Shown: positions 53,024 through 61,554, numbered from the stretch's first letter. The stretch: DNA of 64,000 bases from Xanthomonas campestris pv. badrii (GCF_012848175.1 NZ_CP051651.1:186001-250000); one strand, 5' to 3'. Notes: generated from the letters alone by a model not told the origin. Numbers and translations: made by a program.

Positions 53024-53848
53024 TCAGGTGGTTAATGTAGCGGCATAGGCTTGGTCAGGCGTCATCATGTTCAGTGCCTGATGCGGGCGCTGCCGGTTGT
53101 AGAACCCAATCCAGTCGCTGATGACGCGCAAGGCGTGGGCCAGGCTCTCGAACCGGTGCCGATGGACGCACTGTTCCTTGAGCGTGCGTATGACGCGCTC
53201 GACCATCCCGTTCTGCTGGGGACAGTGTGGCGTGATGAACTCCTGCTTCATGCCGTAGCCAGCGACCAGGCGGGTGTAGTCGCGGCTGGTGAAGACCAGG
53301 CCATTGTCCGAGCGCAGCAGGAACGGCTCCTTGACCTTGCCCAGCGTGCCGAAGCGGGTGATCAGTGCTTGCTCCAAGGCCGCCACGGCGGTGCTGGCCC
53401 TGCCCGTGCGCGAGAGCTGCCAGCCCAGCAATTGCCGGGTATGGCAATCGATCACCAGGGCCAGGCTCAGCCAGCCGTCCTTACCGCCCCAGATCCGACA
53501 CAGGTCGGTGGCCCAGCGTTGGTTCGGTGCGCTGGCCACCGAGGGCAAGGCCTCGATCCGCGGTCGCTTGCCCACGGCCCGCTTGCGCACCTGCCAGCCC
53601 TTGATCTGAAAGATCCGCTGCACCGTGTTCTTGTTCATCCGCAGTAGCCCAGCCACCGTCCGATACCCGAACGACGGCTCGGCCTCGATCATGGCCTTGA
53701 TCGGTTCGGCCAGCTCTGGCTTCACCTTCGGCGCTGCCTTGCGCGGCGTGTAGTACACGCTGCGCCGTGGTACACCGAACCAGCGGCACAGCTTGACCAT
53801 CGAGACGTCGAACCCGTCCTCCTTCAGGCCCTGCTGGATCGAGGCCAT
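53024..53848 (-). CDS. IS3-family transposase OrfB
   Basis: A 274-residue integrase-core protein with D-D-35-E: RWATDLCRIWGG, LRSDNGLVFTS and QQNGMVERVIRTLKE. An HTH_21 segment (IKAMIEAEPSFGYRTVAGLLRMN) precedes it. Its ATG overlaps the orfA stop (TGATG). An A7 run near the end of orfA (T7 at 53881-53887 on the plus strand) is a good slippage site for an OrfAB fusion. Confidence 0.92.
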   Translation of the reverse strand: MASIQQGLKEDGFDVSMVKLCRWFGVPRRSVYYTPRKAAPKVKPELAEPIKAMIEAEPSFGYRTVAGLLRMNKNTVQRIFQIKGWQVRKRAVGKRPRIEALPSVASAPNQRWATDLCRIWGGKDGWLSLALVIDCHTRQLLGWQLSRTGRASTAVAALEQALITRFGTLGKVKEPFLLRSDNGLVFTSRDYTRLVAGYGMKQEFITPHCPQQNGMVERVIRTLKEQCVHRHRFESLAHALRVISDWIGFYNRQRPHQALNMMTPDQAYAATLTT

Positions 53849-54153
53849 CAGCTCTCGTCCTTGCCCAGCAGGGCTGCCAATTTTTTTCGGGCACGCAGTT
53901 CCAGCATGGCTTCCTGCAGCTCCTTGAGCTGGCGTTCGTACTGCTCGCGCACGTCTTCGGGCTTGGCCCGCAGCGCGTTCTCCAGGCCGCGCTTACCTTC
54001 CTCGACCCAGCCTTCGATCTCATTGGGCGTCAGGTCGAACTGCCGGCTGGCCAAGGCCACCGTCGTCTTCCCCTGGATGATCTCCAGCACCAGCGCCGAC
54101 TTGCGCCGGGCCGTCCAGCGCTTGACCTGTTCTTCGTCCATCACTGCACTCAT
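53848..54153 (-). CDS. IS3-family OrfA (HTH protein)
   Basis: A 101-residue DNA-binding subunit with a helix-turn-helix (TTVALASRQFDLTPNEIEGWVEEGKRGLE) and a C-terminal leucine-zipper-like helix (EQYERQLKELQEAMLELRARKKLAALLG). It supplies the N-terminal part of the OrfAB transposase after frameshifting. Confidence 0.9.
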   Translation of the reverse strand: MSAVMDEEQVKRWTARRKSALVLEIIQGKTTVALASRQFDLTPNEIEGWVEEGKRGLENALRAKPEDVREQYERQLKELQEAMLELRARKKLAALLGKDES

Positions 54154-54207
54154 CGATGTCTCCTCTGAAGGCTAACACCTGAGCAGATTTTCAGTGGGTC
54201 ATTACAT

Positions 54208-54570
54208 CTTTGCCGTAATAAAGCGCTAGCCACGCATATAGCCTCGCGGCTCCGGACTGCAGAACTTCCAGTTGTATTAGCGGAAGAAATCAACAAGCGA
54301 CACCTATTCGACGGCGAGCCTACAGTTAAGGTGCTGACAATGCACTCCAGCAAGGGCCTGGAATTCGAGTCAGTGTTCATTCCCGGCATCTGCGAGATTG
54401 GGCAACGCTTACAAGCCGACAGTGAGGAAATGAGGCAGGAGGCCAAACTGCTGTATGTTGCAATGACTCGAGCTCTCGGCTCGCTGACAATGCTTCATCA
54501 TTCCGAGACAGTACTAACCGAGCGGATTGGACAGGCCGTAGATCAGATACGGGCCAGACTCGCAGCGTGA
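54208..54570 (+). pseudogene. C-terminal fragment of a UvrD-type helicase
   Basis: The frame is open directly from the IS3 end and reads LCRNKALATHIASRL, then VKVLTMHSSKGLEFESVFIPG (helicase motif V) and QEAKLLYVAMTRAL (motif VI), the last ~120 residues of a superfamily I UvrD/Rep/PcrA-like helicase. Everything upstream, including the Walker motifs, is missing, cut off by the IS3 element. It ends in a normal TGA. It may be left from a DNA-repair or defence gene. Confidence 0.8.
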
Positions 54571-54745
54571 GATCTCGACGAGACTTGGAGGGCGCTTGAC
54601 CTGGAATGCTACTTGCGTAGTGTGCCCCCCCTGAGCAAAGATCATTGTGCTGGTTGTCTGACCATGATGCCCGCTAACGCGCACGATAAGACGCTGATCC
54701 ATACCAAATAAATGAAACTGCTCCCGTCAACTCGACCCCGTCAGT

Positions 54746-55410
54746 TCACACCATGCCCCGCTGTTGTTGATGGTCGCGCTCGTGCTCCACGGTCGCACTT
54801 TGAGATTGCTGGACCTGTGCTTCACCAATTTCCCGTAGACGAGCTGCGTGCTGCTCCACTGGTGTATTCAGCACCTCATGCATGCTTCCATGCGCTCGAA
54901 GATGCACGGGATTGTTCAAGTCACCTTGGACCACAAAAAATCGCTCACCTCGTGCTGCCGAGCTGGTCGCCTCGTTCAGCAAGACATGATCCACGCGCTG
55001 CAAGTTGTGATTTGCCGCCACTACTGCAGCGCCATAGGCCAATCGCTCGCTGTTGTCGTCGTACTTCCTGCCAAGTCCTTCTTCCAAGCGGCGAACCGCT
55101 CCCTCAGCGCTCTTCTGGATGGATTCGTACCAATCGGAGGCTTTCTCACGCAGGTTCTGCGGCTTAAGGGAATCTAACGAGCCTGGCTCTTTCTCCGCCG
55201 CAGGCAGTGCATTGTCCGGCGCTGTCGGCTGCTCAGCTTCCAGCTGGCGAATGGTTTTGACCAACTCTCTTGGCGTCTCGATCGACAAAAACTCAGTAGC
55301 GTCCAGTCTATTCCCAGTAACGCTGGTGACGGTATCGCTAGCCCAGCCTGCGCAGGTTGTCGTTGGACCCCACGTCACGTTTTGCTGGAGCGCTATCTCA
55401 AGCTCTTTAG
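54746..55410 (-). pseudogene. C-terminal part of an IS-split T4SS effector (XVIPCD domain)
   Basis: The 3' part of a leftward gene cut by the IS5 element. From the junction it reads KELEIALQQNVTWGPTTTCAGW (possible catalytic Cys), a Glu/Pro-rich linker (about 50-115) and a clear XVIPCD-type domain: SERLAYGAAVVAANHNLQRVDHVLLN, RGERFFVVQGDLNNPVHLRAHGSM and VLNTPVEQHAARL. A Gln-rich tail ends in RGMV. The XVIPCD layout parallels the lipase effector at 40054. It continues in frame with the piece at 56573-56847 once the IS and one TTAG are removed, giving 311 residues. Confidence 0.82.
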
Positions 55411-56572
55411 GGAAACTCTGAACAATCCATCCTGATCTGCGACAATCGATCAAGGACCCGAGTAGACGATTTCGATGCAACTGACCTTCGGCGATGCGGA
55501 GTACAACGGCAAGCGCAAGCGCACACGGCGCGAGGTGTTCTTGGCCGAGATGGATCAAGTGGTGCCGTGGAAGGCCTTGCTGGCGCTGATCGAGCCGCAC
55601 TACCCGAAGTCCGGGCAGCCGGGGCGCCAGCCGTATCGGTTGGAAACGATGCTGCGCATCCACTTTTTGCAGCAGTGGTATGCGCTGAGCGATCCATCAG
55701 CGGAAGAAGCCCTGTACGACACGGTGTCGATGCGCCGTTTCGCCAAGATCGGCGGGCTGGATGAGGTGCCGGACGAGACGACGATTCTCAACTTCCGCCA
55801 TCTGTTGGAGCAGCACGATCTGGCGCGCAAGCTGTTCGATCGGGTCAACGCGCACCTGTCGCGCAAGGGGCAAAGCTTGCGCGGCGGGACGATCGTGGAT
55901 GCCACGATCATCGCTGCGCCCAGCTCGACCAAGAACAAGCAGGGCGAGCGCGACCCGGAGATGCATCAGACCAAGAAGGGCAACCAGTATTACTTCGGGA
56001 TGAAGGCGCACATCGGGGTGGACGACGACTCCGGGCTGGTGCACCACGTCGAATGCACGGCGGCCAACGTGGCCGATATCACGCAAGCGCACAAGCTGCT
56101 GCACGGCAAGGAAGCCACGGTGTGCGGGGACAGCGGCTACACCGGGCTTGAGAAGCGCGATGAGATGAAGGGCAAGCGCAAGCTGCGCTACCTGATCGCG
56201 GAGAAGCGCTCGAAGCTGAAGCAGATCAAGAACAAACGTGAATTGAAGCGAGCCAAGCGTAGGGAGTACACCAAGGCCAGCCTGCGGGCGAAGGTGGAGC
56301 ATCCGTTTCGGGTGATCAAACGCCAGTTCGGCTACGTCAAGGTGCGCTATCGCGGTTTGGCGAAGAACACCGCGCAGGTGCTGACGCTGTTTGCGCTGTC
56401 GAATCTGTGGCTGAAGCGTAAGCATTTATTACCTGCCGTGGTCGACGTGCGCCCGTAGTTTGGGAAACTGGCAGAAAATGCGCCGAAAACGGCAAAAATC
56501 GAGGGTTTGAACGCAAAACACGCGGCCCTGGACGGCTTTTCATGTCTGCTGGTGGTGTTGATCAGAGTTTCC
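55411..56572 (+). mobile_element. IS5-family element (complete, 1162 bp) inside the effector gene
   Basis: Ends are GGAAACTCTGAACAA (55411) and the complement of GGAAACTCTGATCAA (to 56572). A 4-bp duplication TTAG flanks it (55407-55410 and 56573-56576), which fits the YTAR target of the IS5 subgroup. It carries one intact transposase. Confidence 0.9.
55475..56458 (+). CDS. IS5-family transposase
   Basis: A 327-residue IS5-type DDE transposase: a DUF772 domain (GQPGRQPYRLETMLRIHFLQQWYALSDPSAEEALYDTVSMRRFA) and a catalytic domain with GGTIVDATIIAAPSSTKNK (Asp), VCGDSGYTGLEKRD (Asp) and SLRAKVEHPFRVIKRQFG (Glu). The frame is complete. Confidence 0.93.
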   Translation: MQLTFGDAEYNGKRKRTRREVFLAEMDQVVPWKALLALIEPHYPKSGQPGRQPYRLETMLRIHFLQQWYALSDPSAEEALYDTVSMRRFAKIGGLDEVPDETTILNFRHLLEQHDLARKLFDRVNAHLSRKGQSLRGGTIVDATIIAAPSSTKNKQGERDPEMHQTKKGNQYYFGMKAHIGVDDDSGLVHHVECTAANVADITQAHKLLHGKEATVCGDSGYTGLEKRDEMKGKRKLRYLIAEKRSKLKQIKNKRELKRAKRREYTKASLRAKVEHPFRVIKRQFGYVKVRYRGLAKNTAQVLTLFALSNLWLKRKHLLPAVVDVRP

Positions 56573-56847
56573 TTAGCTTGTCCAGGAGTAAGGGCGTAGT
56601 AGCGACTGGCTGTCGCATCAGAGCCGGCCTCCCTTCCTTCTCGTATATCAGTGGCTTTGGGATCGCTCTGCCCTCGCCGAACAATGTCTGGGTGACTATC
56701 CGGCCATAATCCGTAATAACTTACTTCTCCGTTTCGCGAAACAGTCAGCCAAGCATGACCATCAGTGAACTTATCGAACGCAGTCCCATTCGCCTGCGTG
56801 TTTGGATCAATCCAGCTGTGCACTCCTAGCACGATCCGGTCAGCCAT
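56573..56847 (-). pseudogene. N-terminal part of the IS-split T4SS effector (toxin domain)
   Basis: The first ~92 codons of the split effector, from ATG 56847 (with GGAG and GGGAG just upstream) to GQAK at the IS. It reads ADRIVLGVHSWIDPNTQANG, then KFTDGHAWLTVSRNGEVSYYG (His31) and LWPDSHPDI. With Cys110 in the other piece, a His-before-Cys pair hints at a permuted NlpC/P60 or papain-like hydrolase, which is inference. It starts 11 bases after the immunity-type lipoprotein gene. Confidence 0.78.
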
Positions 56848-56858
56848 CTCCCACTCCT

Positions 56859-57233
56859 TTAGATGTCGAACGACTGGATACCGTCACCGTGCACAATGCG
56901 CACGCGATTTCCCGTGAATGGAATGACCACCCTTCCCACAGAAGGTGAAAGCCCCGGCATCAAGTTGACCATCGCCTTGCATTGCTCGTGGATGGAGCAC
57001 CGAAGAATCCTCACTGACAAGGAGCCATTCCCCACCTCATAGTCAGCACCCGCAACGTAATACTGGCTCTCCAGTGGCACCTTGAAATCTATCTGCACAT
57101 TCTCAGTGTCCTGCCTACGAACCGTTAGAGGAGACAATGACGACTGGGAGTATTGAGCCGGTAAGTTGTTCTCCGCACATGCGGTGGTTGATACAGCCAG
57201 CACGGCCATCATCAACAAATTTGAATTTGTCAT
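56859..57233 (-). CDS. Small lipoprotein, probable immunity partner of the split effector
   Basis: A 124-residue lipoprotein with a lipobox at LAVSTTAC (Cys near 19). The mature part is beta-rich (NVQIDFKVPLESQYYVAGADYEV, GSLSVRILRCSIHEQCKAMVNL, GRVVIPFTGNRVRIVHGDG). It lies directly upstream of the effector in the same operon, as X-Tfi genes do at 39.4 kb. It is intact although its effector is broken. Confidence 0.7.
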   Translation of the reverse strand: MTNSNLLMMAVLAVSTTACAENNLPAQYSQSSLSPLTVRRQDTENVQIDFKVPLESQYYVAGADYEVGNGSLSVRILRCSIHEQCKAMVNLMPGLSPSVGRVVIPFTGNRVRIVHGDGIQSFDI

Positions 57234-57534
57234 AGCTTACGTTACATGTCGTGGATCCAATTCAAGTGTGCATTGTTGGTGAAATGACGTTAAGGATTTA
57301 TCAGCAGCACTGGCAGCAACTAACGCTATTCCTTGGTAAATCAGAACGTGTTGACAGCGGCCATATAAGTGATTCAATGAAGAAGTTTCGACTCATAAAT
57401 ACGTTCTGCGGAGTGAGAATAGCAGCAGCCCGGCCCATTCTACGCATCCACCTAGCCCAAGAAGTCAGGCTAACTATAGTGAACCCAACCCGAGGCTTCC
57501 GGCACGCTATGGGTAGCTAACGGGGTTAGCTAAC
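57234..57534. other. Gap upstream of the immunity gene
   Basis: A 301-base AT-richer stretch that should carry the promoter of the leftward operon. A 13-bp tandem duplication TAGCTAACGGGGT (57514-57526, 57527-57539) touches the IS4-like end. One open frame of 89 codons runs rightward without a ribosome site or family match, and I do not call it. Confidence 0.4.
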
Positions 57535-58106
57535 GGGGTCAGGTTCTGAGGTATCCCCACATTTCTTCCCGCGAGATCAAGCACTTGGTGCGCCAGATGT
57601 GGAAGAAGGTGCGCGCATGGGGCACGCTTCAAGGTGACTAAGCCAGAGAAGAGTGCCAACCATGCGCGCCAGCGAAGTATTGCAGAAGTGCCTGTCCAAC
57701 TCACTCTCCGGGATGCATGCATTACGTCAACGCAGCTTGCTGCGCGCGGTTGAAGCGCTGGTGCATGGAGGCAGGCTGACGCTGATCGACATCGCACGCG
57801 CGTGGCCTGGGGCGACGCGCGTACGTGCGCCCCTCAAGGCATGTGACCGCCTGCTGTGCAATCGCACCTTGTATGCCGAGCGATCGGTGATCGAGCGGGA
57901 CATGGCGCATTGGCTGTTGCGCGGGGCGCAGCCGGTGATCCTGATCGATTGGAGCGACCTGAAGCCGGACAAATCGTGGTGCCTGCTGCGCGCCGCCGTT
58001 CCGGTCGGTGGGCGCACGCTCACCTTGTTGGACATGGTTTTCCCGGGAAAAGAGCAAGGCTCGCCCGGGGCAGAGAAGCGTTTTTTGCAGCAACTGCGCG
58101 CACTGA
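57535..58106 (+). mobile_element. IS4-like element, left half, cut by IS3 copy 2
   Basis: It starts with GGGGTCAGGTTCTGAGGTATCCCC and contains the 5' half of a transposase gene. It ends where the IS3 element begins at 58107. The same element's other end is seen at 62580 and, decayed, at 48775. Confidence 0.8.
57662..58106 (+). pseudogene. N-terminal half of an IS4-like transposase
   Basis: About 148 residues from ATG 57662 (RASEVLQKCLSNSLSGMHAL) through ERDMAHWLLRGAQPVILIDWSDLKPDK, the first catalytic Asp region, to RFLQQLRALM. The rest is replaced by IS3 sequence. The missing C-terminal part corresponds to the coding sequence at 62610-63283. Confidence 0.82.
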
Positions 58107-58159
58107 TGTAATGACCCACTGAAAATCTGCTCAGGTGTTAGCCTTCAGAGGAGACATCG

Positions 58160-58465
58160 ATGAGTGCAGTAATGGACGAAGAACAGATCAAGCGATGGAC
58201 GGCCCGGCGCAAGTCGGCGCTGGTGCTGGAGATCATCCAGGGGAAGACGACGGTGGCCTTGGCCAGCCGGCAGTTCGACCTGACGCCCAATGAGATCGAA
58301 GGCTGGGTCGAGGAAGGTAAGCGCGGCCTGGAGAACGCGCTGCGGGCCAAGCCCGAAGACGTGCGCGAGCAGTACGAACGCCAGCTCAAGGAGCTGCAGG
58401 AAGCCATGCTGGAACTGCGTGCCCGAAAAAAATTGGCAGCCCTGCTGGGCAAGGACGAGAGCTGA
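58160..58465 (+). CDS. IS3-family OrfA, copy 2
   Basis: 101 residues, identical to copy 1 but for one substitution (EEQIKRW for EEQVKRW). The A7 slippery run is at 58426-58432. Confidence 0.9.
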   Translation: MSAVMDEEQIKRWTARRKSALVLEIIQGKTTVALASRQFDLTPNEIEGWVEEGKRGLENALRAKPEDVREQYERQLKELQEAMLELRARKKLAALLGKDES

Positions 58466-59289
58466 TGGCCTCGATCCAGCAGGGCCTGAAGGAGGACGGG
58501 TTCGACGTCTCGATGGTCAAGCTGTGCCGCTGGTTCGGTGTACCACGGCGCAGCGTGTACTACACGCCGCGCAAGGCAGCGCCGAAGGTGAAGCCAGAGC
58601 TGGCCGAACCGATCAAGGCCATGATCGAGGCCGAGCCGTCGTTCGGGTATCGGACGGTGGCTGGGCTACTGCGGATGAACAAGAACACGGTGCAGCGGAT
58701 CTTTCAGATCAAGGGCTGGCAGGTGCGCAAGCGGGCCGTGGGCAAGCGACCGCGGATCGAGGCCTTGCCCTCGGTGGCCAGCGCACCGAACCAACGCTGG
58801 GCCACCGACCTGTGTCGGATCTGGGGCGGTAAGGACGGCTGGCTGAGCCTGGCCCTGGTGATCGATTGCCATACCCGGCAATTGCTGGGCTGGCAGCTCT
58901 CGCGCACGGGCAGGGCCAGCACCGCCGTGGCGGCCTTGGAGCAAGCACTGATCACCCGCTTCGGCACGCTGGGCAAGGTCAAGGAGCCGTTCCTGCTGCG
59001 CTCGGACAATGGCCTGGTCTTCACCAGCCGCGACTACACCCGCCTGGTCGCTGGCTACGGCATGAAGCAGGAGTTCATCACGCCACACTGTCCCCAGCAG
59101 AACGGGATGGTCGAGCGCGTCATACGCACGCTCAAGGAACAGTGCGTCCATCGGCACCGGTTCGAGAGCCTGGCCCACGCCTTGCGCGTCATCAGCGACT
59201 GGATTGGGTTCTACAACCGGCAGCGCCCGCATCAGGCACTGAACACGATGACGCCTGACCAAGCCTATGCCGCTACACTAACCACCTGA
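58465..59289 (+). CDS. IS3-family transposase OrfB, copy 2
   Basis: 274 residues with an intact D-D-E triad; it differs from copy 1 at HQALNTMTPD (NMM in copy 1). Near identity of the two copies points to recent transposition or ongoing gene conversion. Confidence 0.92.
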   Translation: MASIQQGLKEDGFDVSMVKLCRWFGVPRRSVYYTPRKAAPKVKPELAEPIKAMIEAEPSFGYRTVAGLLRMNKNTVQRIFQIKGWQVRKRAVGKRPRIEALPSVASAPNQRWATDLCRIWGGKDGWLSLALVIDCHTRQLLGWQLSRTGRASTAVAALEQALITRFGTLGKVKEPFLLRSDNGLVFTSRDYTRLVAGYGMKQEFITPHCPQQNGMVERVIRTLKEQCVHRHRFESLAHALRVISDWIGFYNRQRPHQALNTMTPDQAYAATLTT

Positions 59290-59317
59290 CCTGTGCAGAA
59301 ACCGGTGAGTCATTACA

Positions 59318-60119
59318 GGCCGTTGATGGTCTCAGCCAGTGCGTTGTCGTACGAGTCGCCCACACTGCCCACCGAGGGCTCCAGGCCGGCCTCGGCGAGC
59401 CGCTCGGTGTAGCGGATCGAGACGTACTGCACGCCCCGGTCGCTGTGGTGGATCAAACGATCCGGTCCGACCGGCTTCCTCGCATGCAGCGCCTGCTCGA
59501 GCGCATCGAGCACCAGGTCGGTCTGCATCGACGGCGATGCCTTCCAGCCCACGATCCGGCGTGCGAACACGTCGATGACGAAGGCCACGTAGATCCAGCC
59601 TTGCCACGTCGACACATAGGTGAAGTCCGAGACCCACAACGCGTTTGGCCGATCCGAGGTGAACTGCCTGTTGACCTGATCGAGCGGGCACGGCGCCTTC
59701 GCATCGCTCACCGTCGTGCGCACCGCCTTGCCGCGGATGACCCCGCGCAGGCCCAGACGCTTCATCAGACGCTGCACGGTGCAGCGCGCAACAGCGAACT
59801 TCTCCCGCCGCATCTGCCGCCAGAGCTTACGTACGCCATAGACCTGGAAGTTCTCGTCCCACACACGCCTGATTTCAGGCATCAACGCCTCGTCCGTCTT
59901 GGCCCTTGCCGAGCGCAATTCAGGATCGGACTTTCGGGCTGCGTGCGCGTAATACGTCGACGGGGCGATCGGCAACACCTTGCAGATCGGCTCGACCCCG
60001 TGAACGTCGCGATGGTCGTCGATGAAGCGCTTCACCTCTTGAAGGGGCGGTCGAGCTCCGCCTGGGCAAAATACGCCGACGCCTTGCGCAGGATCTCGTT
60101 GGCCTGGCGCAGCTCGCAC
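59318..60119 (-). pseudogene. Truncated OrfB of the second IS3 element
   Basis: An integrase-core protein with HTH_21 (EALMPEIRRVWDENFQVYGVRKLWRQM), VSDFTYVSTWQGW (Asp), LIHHSDRGVQYVS (Asp) and DSYDNALAETING (Glu). It stops at the IS3 copy 2 junction, losing about the last 50-60 residues. Its true N-terminus is made by frameshift from orfA (near KRFIDDHRDVHGVEPICKV). Confidence 0.83.
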
Positions 60120-60355
60120 ACCTCGCGCTCAAGCAACCTGATGCGCTCCTTCTCTGCTGTCGTCACGCCCTCGCGCTTGCCGGCATCACGCTCGTACTGC
60201 CGGATCCAGCCGCGCAACGTCTCGGCCGTACAGCCCACCTTGGCCGACACCGACACAATCGCCGACCACTGCGACGCGTACTCGCTCTGGTGCTCCAGCA
60301 CCATCTTCACCGATCGCTCCCGGACCTCTGGGGAAAACTTGCTTGCTCTGCTCAT
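60032..60355 (-). CDS. OrfA of the second IS3 element
   Basis: A 107-residue HTH protein: SKFSPEVRERSVKMVLEHQ, KVGCTAETLRGWIRQYERD and a leucine-rich zipper EKERIRLLEREVCELRQANEILRKASAYFAQAELDR. This is a typical IS51/IS3-group OrfA. It is intact but has no functional partner here. Confidence 0.85.
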   Translation of the reverse strand: MSRASKFSPEVRERSVKMVLEHQSEYASQWSAIVSVSAKVGCTAETLRGWIRQYERDAGKREGVTTAEKERIRLLEREVCELRQANEILRKASAYFAQAELDRPFKR

Positions 60356-60406
60356 GGCTCCATCTTCTCAAGTAATGGAGCATCCGGGGTTCCCGGGGCG
60401 GTTCAG

Positions 60407-60825
60407 TTCCCGGGGCGGTTCAGTTCTTCGCGCTCGACCATCGCATGCATGATCTTGTGCTTCATGCGCCAGGCCGCCTTGTAGTTCACTCCAAGATGCC
60501 GCTTCAACTCCAGAGCCGCCAGGTTGGTCTTGCTGGATGTCAGCAGGTAGATCGCCTGCAGCCACAGGCGCAAGGGCAGCTTGCTGGACTGAAACAGCGT
60601 GCCGACACGCAAGGTGGTTTGATGGCGGCACGCCCGGCACTGGTAGTACACATGCCCGTGGCGTCGAAAGCGCGAACGCGCGCGCCCGTCGCACTGCGGG
60701 CAGCGAAATCCCTTCGGCCAGCGCCACCGATACAACGCCCGGTAACACTTGGCTTCGGTTCCGTAGCGATCCACGAACTCGCTCAGCGACAATCCAGGTT
60801 GAAACTGCACGATGTTGATGCCCAT
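60407..60825 (-). pseudogene. N-terminal fragment of an IS1595-family transposase
   Basis: About 134 residues from ATG 60825. It has GLSLSEFVDRYGTEAKCYRALYRWRWPKGFRCPQCDG and YYQCRACRHQTTLRVGTLF, the zinc-ribbon start of IS1595/ISXO2-like transposases, then LGVNYKAAWRMKHKIMHAM. The catalytic DDE part is lost at the IS3 junction, where the frame runs into the IS3 end. Confidence 0.82.
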
Positions 60826-61000
60826 CTTCCACCTCCCTTGCCTTCAGCTGGGGCCATTGTCCAACCGCAGCGTCGCAGATCCTGCAACTACCGGCTGAGG
60901 GAGGAGGCTAATCAGGAATAATTATGATTTGACTGCCTGTAGTGCTGCTAGGATGTCCGGGCAGGCACGAAGTCTGCACTTTTCGACAATGGAGTGAAGC

Positions 61001-61468
61001 ATGAAGGCGATGCATAAAACTGCCTTGGCCCTTGCATTAGTGCTTGGGACATTGGGAAGTGGAAGTTTGTATGCCAAAGAAGCCGGCAATCCGGGTAACG
61101 TGAGTTCTGTCGTCACGACGACGCGCACCTACGAGAGTGGCGGCGATCTGGATCAAATTTCAGCATGGATTAAAAAGGTCTCCCCGGGTTACGCGCCGGT
61201 CATGTCGCTCCGTAAAGTGACAGTCGTTCGGACCGTCAAGGCGTCTGGCTTGGTTACCACGCAGGGCTTGGGTGACCCGCCTGTCGATCTGCCGTCGAGT
61301 GGTATCCCCGGAGAAAAGCGCACGTATCGAAACGACTACCCGGAAGGCTCTTATGAGAGCTGGACATACGAATGGGTCTCCGGCTCAAACGCCGCAGGTT
61401 GGGTTCTGCGCGACTACCAGTTCCACAGCAGCGGAAAGGACGAAGGCGTACCAACGCATCCGTTTTAA
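61001..61468 (+). CDS. Small secreted protein of unknown function
   Basis: A 155-residue protein with a signal peptide (about 1-25, GSLYA|KE) and a Thr/Val-rich mature part (VSSVVTTTRTYESGGDLDQISAWIKKV, SYESWTYEWVSGSNAAGWVLRDYQFHSSGKDEG). It is not recognised. The gene is complete, has GGAG 8 bases before the ATG and its own strong terminator, and looks functional although surrounded by IS fragments. Confidence 0.65.
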   Translation: MKAMHKTALALALVLGTLGSGSLYAKEAGNPGNVSSVVTTTRTYESGGDLDQISAWIKKVSPGYAPVMSLRKVTVVRTVKASGLVTTQGLGDPPVDLPSSGIPGEKRTYRNDYPEGSYESWTYEWVSGSNAAGWVLRDYQFHSSGKDEGVPTHPF

Positions 61469-61496
61469 TCCTGAAGCCGCTTAACGTTGCTGGACG

Positions 61497-61527
61497 ACAC
61501 CCACCCCTATCGGGGGTGGGTGTTTTC
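61497..61527 (+). terminator. Terminator after the small secreted gene
   Basis: An 11-bp stem ACACCCACCCC / GGGGTGGGTGT with a 5-base loop followed by TTTCTTT, 29 bases after the stop codon. Confidence 0.85.
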
Positions 61528-61554
61528 TTTAGTCTCCTAGAGGGCAACGTCTGC

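Larger units (their letters stand above)
52996..54206 (-). mobile_element. IS3-family element, copy 1 (1211 bp, complete)
   Basis: Ends are TGTAATGACCCACCGG (52996) and the complement of TGTAATGACCCACTGA (to 54206). It holds orfA and orfB. A second, almost identical copy of the same length lies inverted at 58107-59317. No 3-bp duplication is seen around this copy by itself. Confidence 0.88.
58107..59317 (+). mobile_element. IS3-family element, copy 2 (1211 bp, complete)
   Basis: The same element as 52996-54206 in the opposite orientation, with ends TGTAATGACCCACTGA (58107) and ...GGTGAGTCATTACA (59317; one base differs from copy 1). It interrupts the IS4-like transposase on the left and abuts another IS3 remnant on the right. 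Confidence 0.88.
59318..60405 (-). mobile_element. Second IS3-type element, 3' end lost
   Basis: The surviving end is the complement of TGAACCGCCCCGGGAACC, finishing at 60405. The other end is missing, cut by IS3 copy 2 at 59318. The sequence is unrelated to the 1211-bp IS3 apart from family. A 17-bp tandem duplication TTCCCGGGGCGGTTCAG (60390-60406, 60407-60423) straddles the surviving end. Confidence 0.82.

Noticed and set aside
57251..57520. An 89-codon rightward frame upstream of the small lipoprotein
   Set aside because: No ribosome site or recognised family, and it occupies the expected promoter region of the divergent operon.
60390..60423. 17-bp tandem duplication at the surviving end of the second IS3 element, taken at first for a target duplication
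   Set aside because: It is far longer than an IS3 duplication and consists of the IS end itself, so it more likely reflects a second insertion or slippage at the same end.
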